Below, one piece after another: positions 12,313 through 24,441 of a stretch of 64,000 nt of DNA. The stretch is from Rehmannia glutinosa (Eukaryota; Streptophyta; Magnoliopsida; Lamiales; Orobanchaceae). A model generated the notes under the pieces. It ran no database searches and had not been told where the DNA came from. It saw only the letters and a program-made list of their open reading frames with translations. Made by a program: the position numbers and the translations under genes. Positions within the stretch are counted from its first letter, which is position 1. Every line of letters starts with the position of its first letter. The stretch covers positions 310,001-374,000 of the forward strand of contig JABTTQ020000358.1 in NCBI GenBank assembly GCA_016081115.2. The letters run 5' to 3'.

Positions 12313-15300
12313 TCAATCGCGACATGTTTCATGCGTGAATGAAACACAGGATTTGAACAGGATGAGTAGCACCAATATTGTCACAATAGATAACCTTAGG
12401 AGTAGTAGGAATATGGACACCAAGTTGATTAGAAGAGAACAAATCCAATTGATTCGAAGATGATGTAGCCGCAACAGAGCTATATTCCGCTGATTGATGA
12501 GCGGCAATTGCACGTTGTTTCTTCGATGACCAGGATATGGATTAGGTCCGAGATAAACAATATATGCACTAGTTGAGGTATAATCATCCTTATTCCCATC
12601 CCGACCGCATCGAAAAATGCATGAAGAGATAATGATGGATCACGGTGTAAAGACAAGGCCATGGTCAATCGTACACAAAGATAACGGCAAACGCTTCACC
12701 GCATTCCAATGATCGGTAGTAGGTCGATGCATGAATTGCGATAACTTATTAACAAAGATATGAAATATCAAGACGAGTAAGACACAAATATTGGAGGCTA
12801 CCAAAAACCGCCCCGTATTTAAACGGGTCGGTTAATGGTGCGAATGAAGTGTGAGTGTTGGTTCAAGAGTGAAGTGAGTGGTGACAGGTTTGGCCCCATT
12901 CATATTAGTACGTGTAAGGAGATCTATGATGTACTTTCGTTGAGAAAAAGTAAACCATTAGGGGAGGTGATTTCAACACCAAGAAAATAATTCAGATCGC
13001 AAGATCTTTGATGGAAAATCTTTGACCAAGGAGATCAATAAATCGTTGAACCATATCAAAGATTGTTCCGGTGATAATTATGTCATCGACATAGACAAAA
13101 AGATAAATTAAGTGATTGTTGGTGTTGAAGACAAATAATGAAGTATCTCGCAATGAGAATTTGTGAAAGGAGGAAACCAGAAATTGCTTAAGCTCGTTGT
13201 ACCAAGTCCGTGATGCTTGTTTGGACCATATATATACTTATGTAATTTATGACATATGTAGGATTATCTCGATCAAGAAAACCTGGTGGTTGGGCCATGA
13301 AAACTTCGTCGGAGAGATGACTGAAGAAAAGCATTGTTAACGTCAAGTTGACAAAGAGACCATCCACGGCTAATCGCAAGACTCAAAACTAAGCGAATGG
13401 TAGTGGGTTTGATAACAGATCGAATGTGTCATGATAATCAATACCAGGACGCCGATGGAATCCTTTGGCAACTAGTCGAGCTTTGATCCGTCAATAGAGC
13501 CATCGGTAAACGTTTAATTCGGAAAATCCATTTACAACCAATCAAATTTTGTCTTTGTGTCGAGAGGACAAGATCCCAAGTTCCATTTCGCGCAAGAGCA
13601 TCATATTCCTCGCATACGGCCCGACGCCATTTAGGTTCTTTGAGGGCTTGGGTCACCTTTGTATGCGGCTCGATCGTTGATTTGAAATGAGAGTAGCGAT
13701 GAAGGTTAAATTTTTGAGTGGGTTTATGGATATTATTTTTAGCACGTGTAGTCATAGTGTGGGTATTTTGGACGGGTTTGCAAGAGATGGTATCGTTCAT
13801 GTTATGGATGGCATTGGTGGAGGGTTTGATCGCGAGTGGTAAGCTTTGTTCGCCAATGCTTCACGGAAGAAGGATCCGAGCATGGGGCGGGTCAGCGAAG
13901 TCGAGTCGAGCGAGGGCATGTTGAGTGGCGTGACGGGAGTATGAATGAATGACACAAGAGGACACCAATTTGAGAGGCTTTCGAGAGGTTGGGCGATCAA
14001 GATTAGTTTGAATTGATTGGAAAGGAAATACGATTCCACAAATTTAACATGACGAGATGTGTACAAGTTTGGAAGTTGAGGGTCAGACATAGATAAGCAC
14101 TTTGTGTAAGACTATCCTAAAAACACACAAGTGGATGGATCGGGACTCAAGTTTATGGTTTGAATATGGCGGGCGGAGCCATGGGTAGCATAAGCTACCA
14201 AAAATGCGCAGACTTTGTGTAGTTTGGTGGAGAACCAAACAAAGTGATTCATAGGGAGATACAAGAGAGAGCGTAGGTGTGGGCATCGGTTAAATAGGTA
14301 CAGCAGATTTGCAAAGGCGTAATTCAGTATGTGATTGGTAGTGAGGCGTGTGAGAGTAAAGAAAGACCAGTCTCAACAATATATCGATGTCGGCGTTCGG
14401 ATAAACCATTGTGCTCGGGTGTATGTGGGGGAGTTGTAAGATGAGAAATTCCATTAAGAGATAGAAACTCTTTTAGTGCTTGATATTCTCCACCATTATC
14501 GAATAAAGAGTGGAAATAGAATGTTTAAATTGATTCTCTACTAATGCTTTGAAACGAATGAAAATATCATAGACATGAGATTTCCTCTTAAGAGGATAAT
14601 ACCATATATAGCGTGTAAATGATCAACAAATATGACATAGTACTTGAAATCATCAACAGAGTATACGGTGAGGTCCAAACATCGAAAAATATGATTTGTA
14701 AAGGGTGAGTGGAAGTGATTTTAGATGTAGCAAAAGGTAACTTGTGACTTTTATTACTTAGGCATGCATTACGGTGAGTATTTTGTGATCGAGAACTAGG
14801 TAAGGAAGATGTTGACATAATATGGTGAAGAATAGTTGGTGATGGATGGCCTAATCTAGAGTGCCATTCGGAGATAGTTGTTTTGACATCGAAAAAGCAA
14901 ATGATAGGAGAACATGATTTTGAAGAAGACAATGGCCACTCATAAACACCATCTCTACTTTCTTAAAGTCGTCAAAAGTATGGCCCCGTCTTAGGTCCTT
15001 CACCGAAATTCATTAGGAAAAATTCGATAGACACGCGATTAGTATTGCGGAGAATTGATAAATAGAAATGAGGTTCTTTTTCATACTAAAGGCGCACAGA
15101 GAATATTTTGTAAGTTGAAAGAACGTGTGGGAGTAGAAAGAGTAGTAGAGAACCGGTATGTGTAATTCAAGACCCGAGCCATCGCCAATCATAACGTCAT
15201 GTAACCAAAGATAAGGAGTATGAAGTGAAAGATTATTCAAGTCGCAGATATATGGTGTGATGCTCCACTATCGAGTAACCGGTAGGGGTGTCGGTGTTTG

Positions 15301-16296
15301 AAAGGATGTAAAGTGGGCACGCGGTTGCCAAGGAGAGTTGGGAGATGGGGACGGAAGCCTCGGGCGTCTTTGTTAATGGGGCCGGAGTGGTTTGGATATT
15401 GACAAGTTGAAAATGGGGACATCTTTTTCACAAGATGTCCTTGAACACCACAACCTGACAATATCCAAGATATGGGCGTGGTGGCGGTCGAGCATTTCGA
15501 GAAACATTTGATTGTTGCCTTGAATGAGTGGTGGTGGGTGGACGCGAAGAGGGGCGCCAAGACGATTGTTACGTTGAGTGGTTGGGTTGGCGGTGATCGG
15601 ACCGGAAAAATGTAGTGGTGCTTGTGATTGTTGGATCAATGCCTCTTTGTTGATAAGTTTTTCATGAATTTCATCAAATGAGATAGGTGCCTCACGAGCA
15701 CTCACTGCATCAACAATTCCTTTATACTCATCACCAAGGCCATCAAGTATTTTATCAATTAGATCTTCATCATCAATGGGTTTTCCAAGAAGAGCAAGTT
15801 CATCGGCTTTATTCTTGATAAATTGCATGTATTCGAAATCGTCTTAGAACCTTTGGCATAATTTTTTAACTGATCTCTGATTTGTTTAATGTGACCACAA
15901 GATGGTTTGGCATATGTGTTGGCTAAAGTTTCCCATGCCTCTTGAGATGTGGTAGCACGAGCAAGAAGAGGTTGAATAGATATATTGAGAGACTGCACCG
16001 AGAAGTGCACTAAATAAAAAGACGATCTTGTCGTTTCCACAACGTATATTCGGATTTGGATCCGACTTACCAGGGGTATTGACAGTTGGTGGAGGAGGGG
16101 AATGAGAACCATCAAGAAAACCAAAAAGATTATAACCTTCAAACAAGCAACGAATTTGAAGGTTCCACGTGATGTAGTTATTTGTGGTTAATTTGGTGAT
16201 ATTTGTAGTGTTGATGAAAAAAAGTGGGTTATTTGGATCTTGGCTACTCTGGAGTGTTGTATGAGAAGTAGGTGTAGAGTTGTCATCAGAAGCCAT
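12313..16296 (-). pseudogene. Copia polyprotein (gag-protease-integrase-RT), multiply frameshifted
   Basis: The start codon at 16296 gives MASDDNSTPTSH and a gag with TTNNYITWNLQIRCLFEGYN, then UBN2-type gag (DEDLIDKILDGLGDEYKGIV, 15828-15640). Protease: LLDSGASHH near 15265. Integrase: WHSRLGHPSP and SHKLPFATSK near 14880-14740. RT: IGCKWIFRIK near 13550 and SDEVFMAQPPGF near 13300. Frame changes occur every few hundred bases. Many coincide with a CG where the conserved protein predicts CTG or CAG: near 13513 (expected CCTGATGGC, read CCGATGGC), near 13487 (GACAGA read as GACGGA), near 13430 (TTCAGT read as TTCGAT). Either a decayed polyprotein or a real one obscured by base-calling error. 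Confidence 0.85.
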
Positions 16297-16359
16297 AATG
16301 AAGAAATGGGTGTGGAAAGAATGGAAGATTATGTCAGGATCGGTACCTTTCTGATACCA

Positions 16360-16599
16360 TATAGAAAATGTTTAAACTGATCGTTTTTTTCTATTCAATA
16401 GAGAAAGCATATAAATACATTTACAATGGCTGAGATTGAGTGATTTCTAGACTCAATCAAATATTCTAAAAAACTAATTAGTAGCCTAATCTACCTAATC
16501 TATGGGATAGAAAATCAATCAATTAATTATTCTAAATCAATTTAACTGCCTAAACTAGGAAACATAATAATATACAAGAATAAATGATTTCCTCTGATA
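16360..16599 (-). repeat. 5' LTR of the Copia element (right)
   Basis: 240-bp LTR adjoining the tRNA-Met primer-binding site at 16350-16359. It keeps intact CTG at 16377, 16429, 16546 and 16594, which are all changed in the left LTR. Confidence 0.9.
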
Positions 16600-17402
16600 G
16601 CAAACACTATCAACTTGTAATTCCCAACTACTTATCGCTTCATGGCAATAAATCACTTCCTCCAAAAGTAGGAGTGTTTTCAAATACTCTCTATACCTTG
16701 CAGAAAAGCGTCTAAAAATATGCTTTGAAACTGAGAAGAATGTTCGGCTCTGTTTATATCATATATGGTCTAAGTTTTGTACGTGTCAAGTAGATTAACA
16801 CGTCTTGCGCAGCTAAAATTCTTAAAAAAGTTATGTGAAATTGTTAGTGGCACCTATCATAATTTTTGTTCTTGTATTATTCTTACTTTAATGTTATTGT
16901 TAGTCTTCGTCACTACTATTGTCCTAGATGTATTTGATAATAATGTTCGCAGTCGAATCAAAGTTAAAGAACTAACTGAGTATGAGATAAGAGTGGATGG
17001 TTCATAAGCTTTTCTATTGATTATAAAAGTTGAGTAATGTATAGAAGATTTATGTCACAAATTGCAGTCCTTCAAGACCATGAATCACTTGCAAGCTAAA
17101 TTTAATAAAATTTGGTTCACTGCATAAAAGCATTATTTTCCTTCCAATTATTTGTTTGACATATTTTGTGTTGCAGTTGTGCACGTGGCAGCCCGAAAAG
17201 ACAAATACTTTATCAGAGAGTCGGACATTATCAGGTAATTTGCATGTTTTTATTGAACACATGAGATGATTTGGTGTGTTAATAGTGATAATATGTCCCT
17301 CTTATTTAACAGGTTCCTTATTTAGAAGATCCAAACACAGGAGTTGAGATGTTCGAGAGTGCAGAAATTGTCGATTATCTAAGGGCAACCTACGCTCTTT
17401 GA

Positions 17403-18720
17403 CAGTTGAGGATTTCCGACAATTATCCTAATGTTCTTGAAAGAAATTTGTAATAGTACATGTAACTAAAACTTCACTTAGAAAAACTGTAATATGTGTA
17501 GTTTACCACAACCACATGTGCTCTACAACGAGACAATTCAAGGGAAATAAACAAGTTCGATAAAATAGTGTCATGGGCAGAAATGTAACTGCATTTTTAG
17601 TAATTCCTATTCCACTTCATATTCCATTGTATTGGATGAGTAGCACGTGTAAAAAATGATTTCATAATTGTACATGTGTTATTAATTCAATACAGTGGAA
17701 TAAGAGTTCTGGACTCTATTCTTAGTACTATCTTACCCACTCTTACATCCATTCCACCAAGTAAGACATTACTTGTTTTAACAGAAATTGTTTCTTTTCA
17801 TTTTCCTTCACACTCAACGTCGACATTTCAAGAATCGACCACCCCAAGGCTTCGAAGAAAAATGGACGATGAATTTCTTTCAGATAACTTAGTTATCTTC
17901 ATTGAGAAAGAAATCACCACTACTTTTAGCACGGATTCTATAATAACTGAGTTTGAATCAATGAAAAAGCGTCGTGTACAATTATCCTAAATTCAAATAA
18001 TGATTATAAGTAAATTCTATGACATTTCTTTTGGTTTTTTTATTTTGCATTAAACTTACTATCTTGTATTTCTGAATATTTGGTATAAATATGTCCCGTA
18101 TGCTTGTTTTTATTTTTTCTACTTCAGCCCCCCCAATGAAATTGGTCTAGGCGTCTAGCTCCGCCCCTGCATGGGCGATTGCCTTTCATGACCACTCAAA
18201 AGGGTGTTGCAATAAGATTCCCACGAGGGTTCGAACACAAAATCCTCATCGTTACAACCTTGTGCTTTACCACTGTGTCATGCCCGTGGGGCAATACAAC
18301 TTATTTCTACCTCCATGCAAGATGGTTCATGGATGGTGAGATCATTAGTCAAGATTCAAACATGCACAATTTGCCAGTTGACTAAAAAAAGCCTGAAAAA
18401 TTGAGAGTTGTCAAGGCCCAAGGGGTCCTAACCTTGTGATGGATAGTTTTGTCCTCATCGTGAAAAATTGTGTAATATGTAGGATTTAGCTCACGGTTCT
18501 CTATTTATAAGTCTCCATTTGGGTGCATAAATCAGACAACCCAATGATATAGCCAACTAGCTCGGCTACCCCTAGCTCAATTTTTTTTCCCTAGTCCAAA
18601 TATTTTTGTCCTTAAAAAAATATATGATTTTTTTTTACCTTAGGAAAAATGGAAAAAAAATAGACGAGATAAGCAAGTGTCATCCATACCATCATATGTC
18701 TCTAATTAGTGACTCTCTGT
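17403..18720. repeat. Downstream part of the tandem duplication (copy 1 side)
   Basis: No gene recognised. From about 18200 to 18720 the sequence matches the downstream flank of copy 2 (about 25140-25555): shared stretches include CCTTGTGCTTTACCACTGTG, AAACATGCACAATT and GATAAGCAAGTGTC. Similarity stops near 18722/25556, marking the 3' edge of the duplicated unit. The segment around 18120-18300 has GGTTCGAA and GTGCTTTACCACTGTG words on the minus-strand sense of a tRNA-like B-box and may be an old SINE; weakly supported. Confidence 0.65.
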
Positions 18721-19696
18721 GGAATTTTGATACTAACATATGAGAAAAAAGTAAATTTAATATATAATAACGTGAATACTTGGAGTTAAAACATTCAAAA
18801 CCAACAGAAAACTCCCCTGATGGATGTATGATGAAGAAGTGGTGGTGTTCATCTTCATTTCCGAGCAATTTCAATCCTTGTGCCTTAGGCAATGATGCTG
18901 CAAATATTCGCAGATGACTCCAAGTAAATGATGGCCAACTTTTTCTCCCGGAAATTTGGTAGAATCTTTTGGATGGACTGAACAGCGCAACACACATGTT
19001 GATGTTAGTAGGTCCCTGAGGTTGACTTAAGGAGGCCTTTCAACGCTCAAGTAGTGATGTAGGAGAAAAATCCATAGCCCCACAAATGATTCGCAGTAAT
19101 TAATTGAACTTACTTACAAATGGGACGGATGAGCCTTTTATGCTTCGGTTGATGGGCCGTGTGGGCCTTTTAGGATAAAGTGGTCCACATTGGCCGGTAT
19201 GGGGTGTATAGATTAATTCATAATATTTGGTAATTAATAAAATTAAATAAATGTATTAAATAAATAATGACTATAATTTTGAAAGAACAATTTTATCCCC
19301 CAACAGTTTTGTATTTACCCTTGTGTTTTTTCATTTACATTTATAAAAAGCTTCTGAATTAATTTTATTATTTGGGGTTCCCAATCAATATATAATAAAT
19401 TCTAGGGGCTTAATTTCTAGAAAATCTATTTTCTTTTCTGAAAAAAGCACAGTTGTAACTTGTAACTTGTAACTTGTTAACTTTCGTTCAAAAATAAAAA
19501 TATTTTCTTTGTCTATCATTTAAATTTTAAATTCTCTGAGAAAATTGTTTAGACTCAAACTGGGTATTAACTGTATTTACCTGTCCTTTTTCAGTCCACA
19601 TGACTTGCGTGGTTCAGCTCATATCAACTCCAAATTTCATTAACCACGCCCCACCACCTACACTTCACACTTCCGCCAATTTTTCGCCGGGAAACC
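18721..19696. other. Spacer between the two gene copies and copy 2 promoter/5' region
   Basis: No gene recognised. A minus-strand open frame of 101 codons (18997-18692) has no features I can place. A short GTAACTT microrepeat lies at 19453-19478. The roughly 100 bp upstream of the copy 2 start (19600-19696) would be its 5' UTR. Confidence 0.4.
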
Positions 19697-22600
19697 ATGG
19701 CCGGGACATTGAATTTCACCCCCGCCCCAATTTTCCGGCCAGTTTCAAACCGCAGAGCAACAAACGACAGAGTATTTTTCGTTAGGGCATCAACAAATGC
19801 TTCAGAAACCCCGTAACTTCGATATCAGCGCCGCCCAATTTTAAGGCACCGCAGCCCAAACCCTTTTCGGTCCGGCCCGATAAGATTTTCGACATTTTGG
19901 GGGCTTCTCTGGCCTTGCTCTTTCGCCTTACCACCAGTGTACTTGTCTCGGGGTAATTTAATTTGCTCCGTCTCCTTTTTGTTTTTTATTTTTCTGTGAT
20001 AGTGGTATCGGTGAAGTATTTCACTGTTCTTATGTGATTGACTAATATTCATTAAGTGATGAACTGTTCTTAAACTATTAAAGAGTGTATGCACTGGGGA
20101 GAGAGTTTATCTGGTGTAGTTGAACCTATCTTTAGTTTAGTAGAAATAGAAGATGGCCTTTTGCTCAAATGGGAAATGGTTTCAGTAAATTAGTTATAAG
20201 TTATAACTGTATCGGACGAATTATATCACTACTACAAAAGGCGTATATATAAGGGATATTGGTTAGGATTGATTTCAAATGTAACAAGAAGTTGAATTAA
20301 CTGCCTATATTTAGCAAATGAACATAATTTCAATCTGCTATGATCTGCATTGGTTGAATATTAGCATTCTATGGTCTATGTTTGAGTTTAGTGTGGATAA
20401 TATGTGGAGGGAAGGCATGTCATAACTGTTATGTGTAGTTTTGTGGGAAGGGGTGAATATATGCATTAGATAGAAATTAATGGTATCCCCTTTTTACAGA
20501 AGAAAATCAAGAAAACAAAACTATAAAAGAAAATAGAGTAAAATGAGAGGGCATGATTCCAGCTTTGTGAAGAGATGGATTACTCATGAATTTTCCAATG
20601 AAGGTTGCGTCAGGAAAGGCGGCGTAAAACTTTGCCACTTTGCTTTTGTGTGAATTTGTAGTGTTAACTAATTTTAGACAATTAATTGACACTATAAACT
20701 TCACACCACCGACTCCCACATAGTGGGATAAGGTGCAGATTGATGATGAAGGAGTTGATCCGCAGAAACATTAGTTTTTGGATAAAAGCAAAAATTGACT
20801 TCCCGCTTAAAAGATTTTGTGGTAGTTCTGTGAGTTGTCTTCAAGATATAAACACGGATAACTGCTGGTGTGGATATGAATAGTTGTATTATAAGAATAG
20901 TAATTGTAATTGAGGTATCTTTTGCAGCATGTAGTTTAGAGCAGAGAAATCCAGAACTTTTCCTTAGAGAAAGGAAATTATTTGGGTGAATATAGGCCGT
21001 TCTCCCAGATTGCTTCTGCAATAGGAGATGAAATCTAACATATTGAGTTTCTCATGATATAATGGATTGGTCATCTTGTGGTTTCTCCACCTGTGTATTT
21101 TCAGTTACCGACTTACCGTAATAACTGTATTTTAGACTTTGATGTCATGTTTCTTAGAGACTAGAGAATTAATAAGCACCGTGACTTAGAGAATTTTCAA
21201 TGTCTCAATCGTATGCATCTTCATTAGAATTTTTCCGTGTAATTATTTCATTTCAAGGTTCATGTTCATGACAGGTATTCTGTGACTGTTGTGCCCGAAA
21301 GTGAGATTCCATCGGACCAGTATGCTCTAGGGTTTGCTGGTAATTAACAGATACTCTTGTCTTCTGAACAATGATCTCTGTGTTATGTTATTGAACAATT
21401 GCTGATATCATACATCTTACAGAAAATAAATCATGTAATATGTAAACTAAGCCAAAAAATCATGGAGCTAGGGCTATCAGTTCAAGTTTTATTACTTGAA
21501 AATGCTAAAGCTGTAAAATTTCTATCAAGGGAAAAGGGAAGGGAAGAAAGACAATAGGCTGTCAACTTACGGCATAAAAAGTTACAAGCTTGCATTTCCA
21601 CATTTTGAATCAATCGAATAGAGAGTTGTAGCTCACTATGGATTTTGTGCTTGATATGTTCTCTAATTCAAGGTCTAGAAGATATTGGGGACGGCGATAT
21701 ACCCCCACATTCCTCTTGTTGATTGGCTGAATTGTTAAATTATCATGCTTATAAGAAGATCTACTCCTATTCAGGTTTTAAGTTGAAAGAGACTTCCAAG
21801 TTGGGCCCTCGCCCTGAGAAGCCAATTGAGATATATGAGTTTGAAAGGTACTTGCAATTTAGTTTTCTTACTATTGGAATTTGGAATGGGTAAAAACATT
21901 TAAACCATCTGAACTATCGCATTTTAGTAGACCCTCTAAACCTTTTATCAACAAATTTAGAGGGTAGTGTGAAAAATACAATAATTCGGATGGTTTCATG
22001 TTTTTGCCCATTTGGAATTCCAGTTATATATGCACTCCAAAACTCATAACTATAACTTTAGAACCATTACACTGTTTCGAGTTCTTTATTGTATTTATGT
22101 GTAATTGCTTGAATGAAGACTAAGTGCAAATGTTGCTCTCTCCCTATGTGAATTATGATGGAACATGTGGAAATTCCTTCAGCTGCCCGTTTTGTCGGAA
22201 GGTATCTTCAGAAAAATAAATCATTAATTGCTCCATGTAGTATATCCTTTGCAGTACCAACTGAGCTTTAACATCGTCACAGGTTCGGGAAATTGTTGCA
22301 GTTCTGGATCTTGATGTCTTGTATTATCCCTGTCCAAGAAATGGCCCAAATTTTCGTCCCAAAGTTTCTCAAATGGGTGGAAAACAACAGTTCCCTTACA
22401 TGGTTAGACAATGGGTGCAATAGAAATGCCTTAACTTGCTTGCATATCATATTGTTGCAGTAAATTTGTCTGGTGTTCTTGGGTCTGGAAAAGAAAGAGG
22501 ATTACCTTTGTGTATTAAATTTTACACTGTAATCTAATTCCTTGGATTTATCAACTTTACTCATCATGCTACTTGGGAGGAGTTAAAGGTTTTTATTTTC

Positions 22601-24116
22601 TTGTGATTTAGGTGGATCCAAATACAGGAGTTTCTATGTATGAATCAGATGACATAATTAAGTACTTGGTTGGGAAGTATGGTATGTTGTTCGATCTTGT
22701 TTTAGCTGCTTCTTTCATCTTGTATTTTTTTTTTTCATCTCCTTTATTCTCATTGTGCTCTTTGTTAATTTAGCAACTTTGAATCAACCGTGTTAATTTT
22801 TTTCAGGTGATGGCAATGTCCCATTGCTGCTGTCTCTTGGTCTATTAACTGTAAGCAGTATAATTTTTAAATCACTTCATTGTACTATTGCAAAGCAGGA
22901 ATTGATAAATAGTTTTCCCCTGCCCTCATTTTTGTTCTTGTAGACTTTAACAGAGGGATTTGCCATGATTGGTCGAATGGGGAAGGTACAGTTCCTCTCT
23001 CCATTTCCCCACCTCATATCTTTCACTTATCTTTGCAATCTCACGTGCATACATTCATTGCAAAACTAGTCGCCTTTTCACTGGTTCAATGAGTTTCTTC
23101 CACATACATATTGGCTCGAAATAACGTCTGGACAATTTTCTACCCTTTAACTATGCAGGGTTCTTCCTACACTCCATCAAAACTGCCGCCCAAGCCTCTA
23201 GAGATTTGGGCATATGAGGTTAGATTATGTTGACATTAATGAGTTCAATATTTTCTAGTTTCATATGAGAAATTTAAACAACCATTTTGATCAACGATCA
23301 CAATCTTTATGCATGTTACAAGTAGCAAATTATTGCCTGTACGTAACAACATTATATTCCTTTTTAGGCTTCGCCATTTTGCAAAGTTGTACGCGAAGTA
23401 CTTGTGGAGCTAGAGCTACCTCACATACTTCACAGGTAATATCCATTTGGTGGTGGTATCCTCAAAAGGGGCGTTGAAGTACACATCCATATTAACTATC
23501 ACAAAATCTTGTTAGTAATTGTCATACATGTTTACCCCTGTACTAATGTCATTATTTTTTTTTTTTGAAAGAATGTCATTATTTATTTTGCCAAAGGAAT
23601 AATTACATTATATTATCTCGGGTTAATTACACTAAACTCCCTAAACTATGTGGATGTTTGCACTTTGCCTCGTTAACTTTTTTTTATGACACTTTACCCC
23701 CTGAACTTTAACATTTCTTGTATTATTCTTATTTTAATGTTATTGCACAAATTGCATCCTAGTAGAGACCATGTATCACTTGCAAGCTAAAATTAATAAA
23801 CCTTGGTGCACTGCATAAAAGCATTCTTTTCCTTCCAGATTATTTTGTTTGACATATTTTTTGTTGCAGTTGTGCACGTGGCAGCCCGAAACGACAAATA
23901 CTTTATCAGAAAGTCGGACATTTTCAGGTAGTTTGCATGCTCTAAGGAGTGTTTGTTTAATTGAACAGATTAGATGATTTGGTGTGTTAATAGTGATGTA
24001 TTATATATATCCCTCTTATTTAACAGGTTCCTTATTTAGAAGATCCAAACACAGGAGTTCAGATGTTCGAGAGTGCAGAAATTGTTGATTATCTAAGGGC
24101 AACTTACGCACTTTGA
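19697..24116 (+). CDS. Two-domain GST_N / thioredoxin-fold protein, tandem copy 2 (one frameshift in exon 1)
   Basis: Twelve exons with GT-AG junctions: 19697-19952, 21275-21339, 21775-21847, 22183-22201, 22283-22402, 22612-22681, 22807-22850, 22944-22985, 23159-23218, 23368-23435, 23870-23927, 24027-24116. With one base restored in exon 1 the joined frame is 321 aa. Residues 1-40 (MAGTLNFTPAPIFRP...) look like a plastid transit peptide, then a hydrophobic stretch (LGASLALLFRLTTSVLVSGY), then two tandem GST N-terminal thioredoxin folds: domain 1 with CPFCRK, PYMVDPNTG and MYESDDIIKYL; domain 2 with SPFCK, CARGSPKR, VPYLEDPNTG and MFESAEIVDYL, ending RATYAL. Cis-proline motifs follow both folds. 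No helical GST C-domain, so classic glutathione transferase activity is doubtful; a thiol-redox or glutathionyl role in the plastid is inference. Exon 1 reads CCG TAA CTT at 19811-19819 where copy 1 reads CCG TTG ACT T: a 1-nt deletion creating a stop. Every other exon is clean, so this may be an assembly error. Confidence 0.85.
20590..20715. repeat. Dispersed repeat in intron 1 of copy 2, inverted partner near 31100-31215
   Basis: Words such as AGACAATTAATTGACACTAT, AAACTTCACACCAC and TTTGCCACTTTGCTTTTG occur here and, in inverse complement, at about 31105-31190. Copy 1 lacks this part of the intron. Element class unknown. Confidence 0.7.
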
Positions 24117-24441
24117 CAGTTGAGGATTTTTGAGAATTATATTAATGTTCCTGAATGAAATTTGTTATAGTACATGTAATTAAAATTTAGTTTAAAAAAC
24201 TGTAATATATTGAGTTTACCTCGTGCTCTACAACTAGATAATTCAAGGGAAATAAACAAAGTTTGATGAATAGGATGCTTAGAGGATAAAACAACACAAA
24301 AGAAATACCTAGCTAGGACTAGATAAGTTTTTCTCATAAACTTTTTTATTTAATAATTCAGATGTAAACATTTTGAAGTATGTTTTCAATTCAAAAGATA
24401 TAATTACCTAAATACCTTCCTAGTCAGTTGAAGCACTTTAT

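Larger units (their letters stand above)
11913..16599 (-). mobile_element. Ty1/Copia LTR retrotransposon, near full length, in intron 10 of GST-like copy 1
   Basis: Two direct LTRs (11913-12149 and 16360-16599) flank a 4.2 kb interior on the minus strand. A primer-binding site TGGTATCAGA, complementary to initiator tRNA-Met, begins at 16359 beside the right (5') LTR; the polypurine tract TCTTGAGGGGCA ends beside the left (3') LTR at about 12150. Interior order gag, protease, integrase, RT is the Copia order. The LTR termini (TATCAGAGG...TTTCTATA on the minus strand) are not the usual TG...CA and I see no clear 5-bp target duplication (CTATT versus GCAAA), so one edge may be altered. Copy 2 lacks it. 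Confidence 0.9.
1815..17402 (+). pseudogene. Two-domain GST_N / thioredoxin-fold protein, tandem copy 1 (disrupted)
   Basis: Twelve exons recognisable by alignment to copy 2: 1815-2065, 3043-3107, 3348-3420, 4128-4146, 4229-4348, 4548-4617, 7238-7281, 11350-11390, 11461-11520, 11679-11747, 17177-17234, 17313-17402. The product would resemble the plant plastid-predicted 'thioredoxin/GST N-terminal domain' family: first domain with CPFCRK and QFPYMVDPNTG, second with SPFCK, CARGSPKR and VPYLEDPNTG. Exons 1-7, 11 and 12 are open and have proper splice sites. Exon 8 has a 1-nt deletion and its donor reads GC, exon 9 has lost the acceptor AG (CGG for CAG) and carries an in-frame TAA, and exon 10 has a 1-nt insertion and a damaged donor. 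The N-terminal transit-like segment is replaced by an inverted sequence. Several of the exon 8-10 lesions are CAG/CTG to CG-type changes and may be sequencing errors; the TAA in exon 9 probably is not. Intron 7 holds a Helitron, intron 10 a Copia element, intron 6 a Copia fragment with a hairpin element. Confidence 0.85.

Noticed and set aside
13718..13924. Plus-strand frame inside the Copia element
   Set aside because: Antisense shadow of the Copia polyprotein.
18692..18997. 101-codon minus-strand frame between the gene copies
   Set aside because: No domain, no promoter or splice evidence; starts within the edge of the duplicated flank. Could be a relic but cannot be supported.
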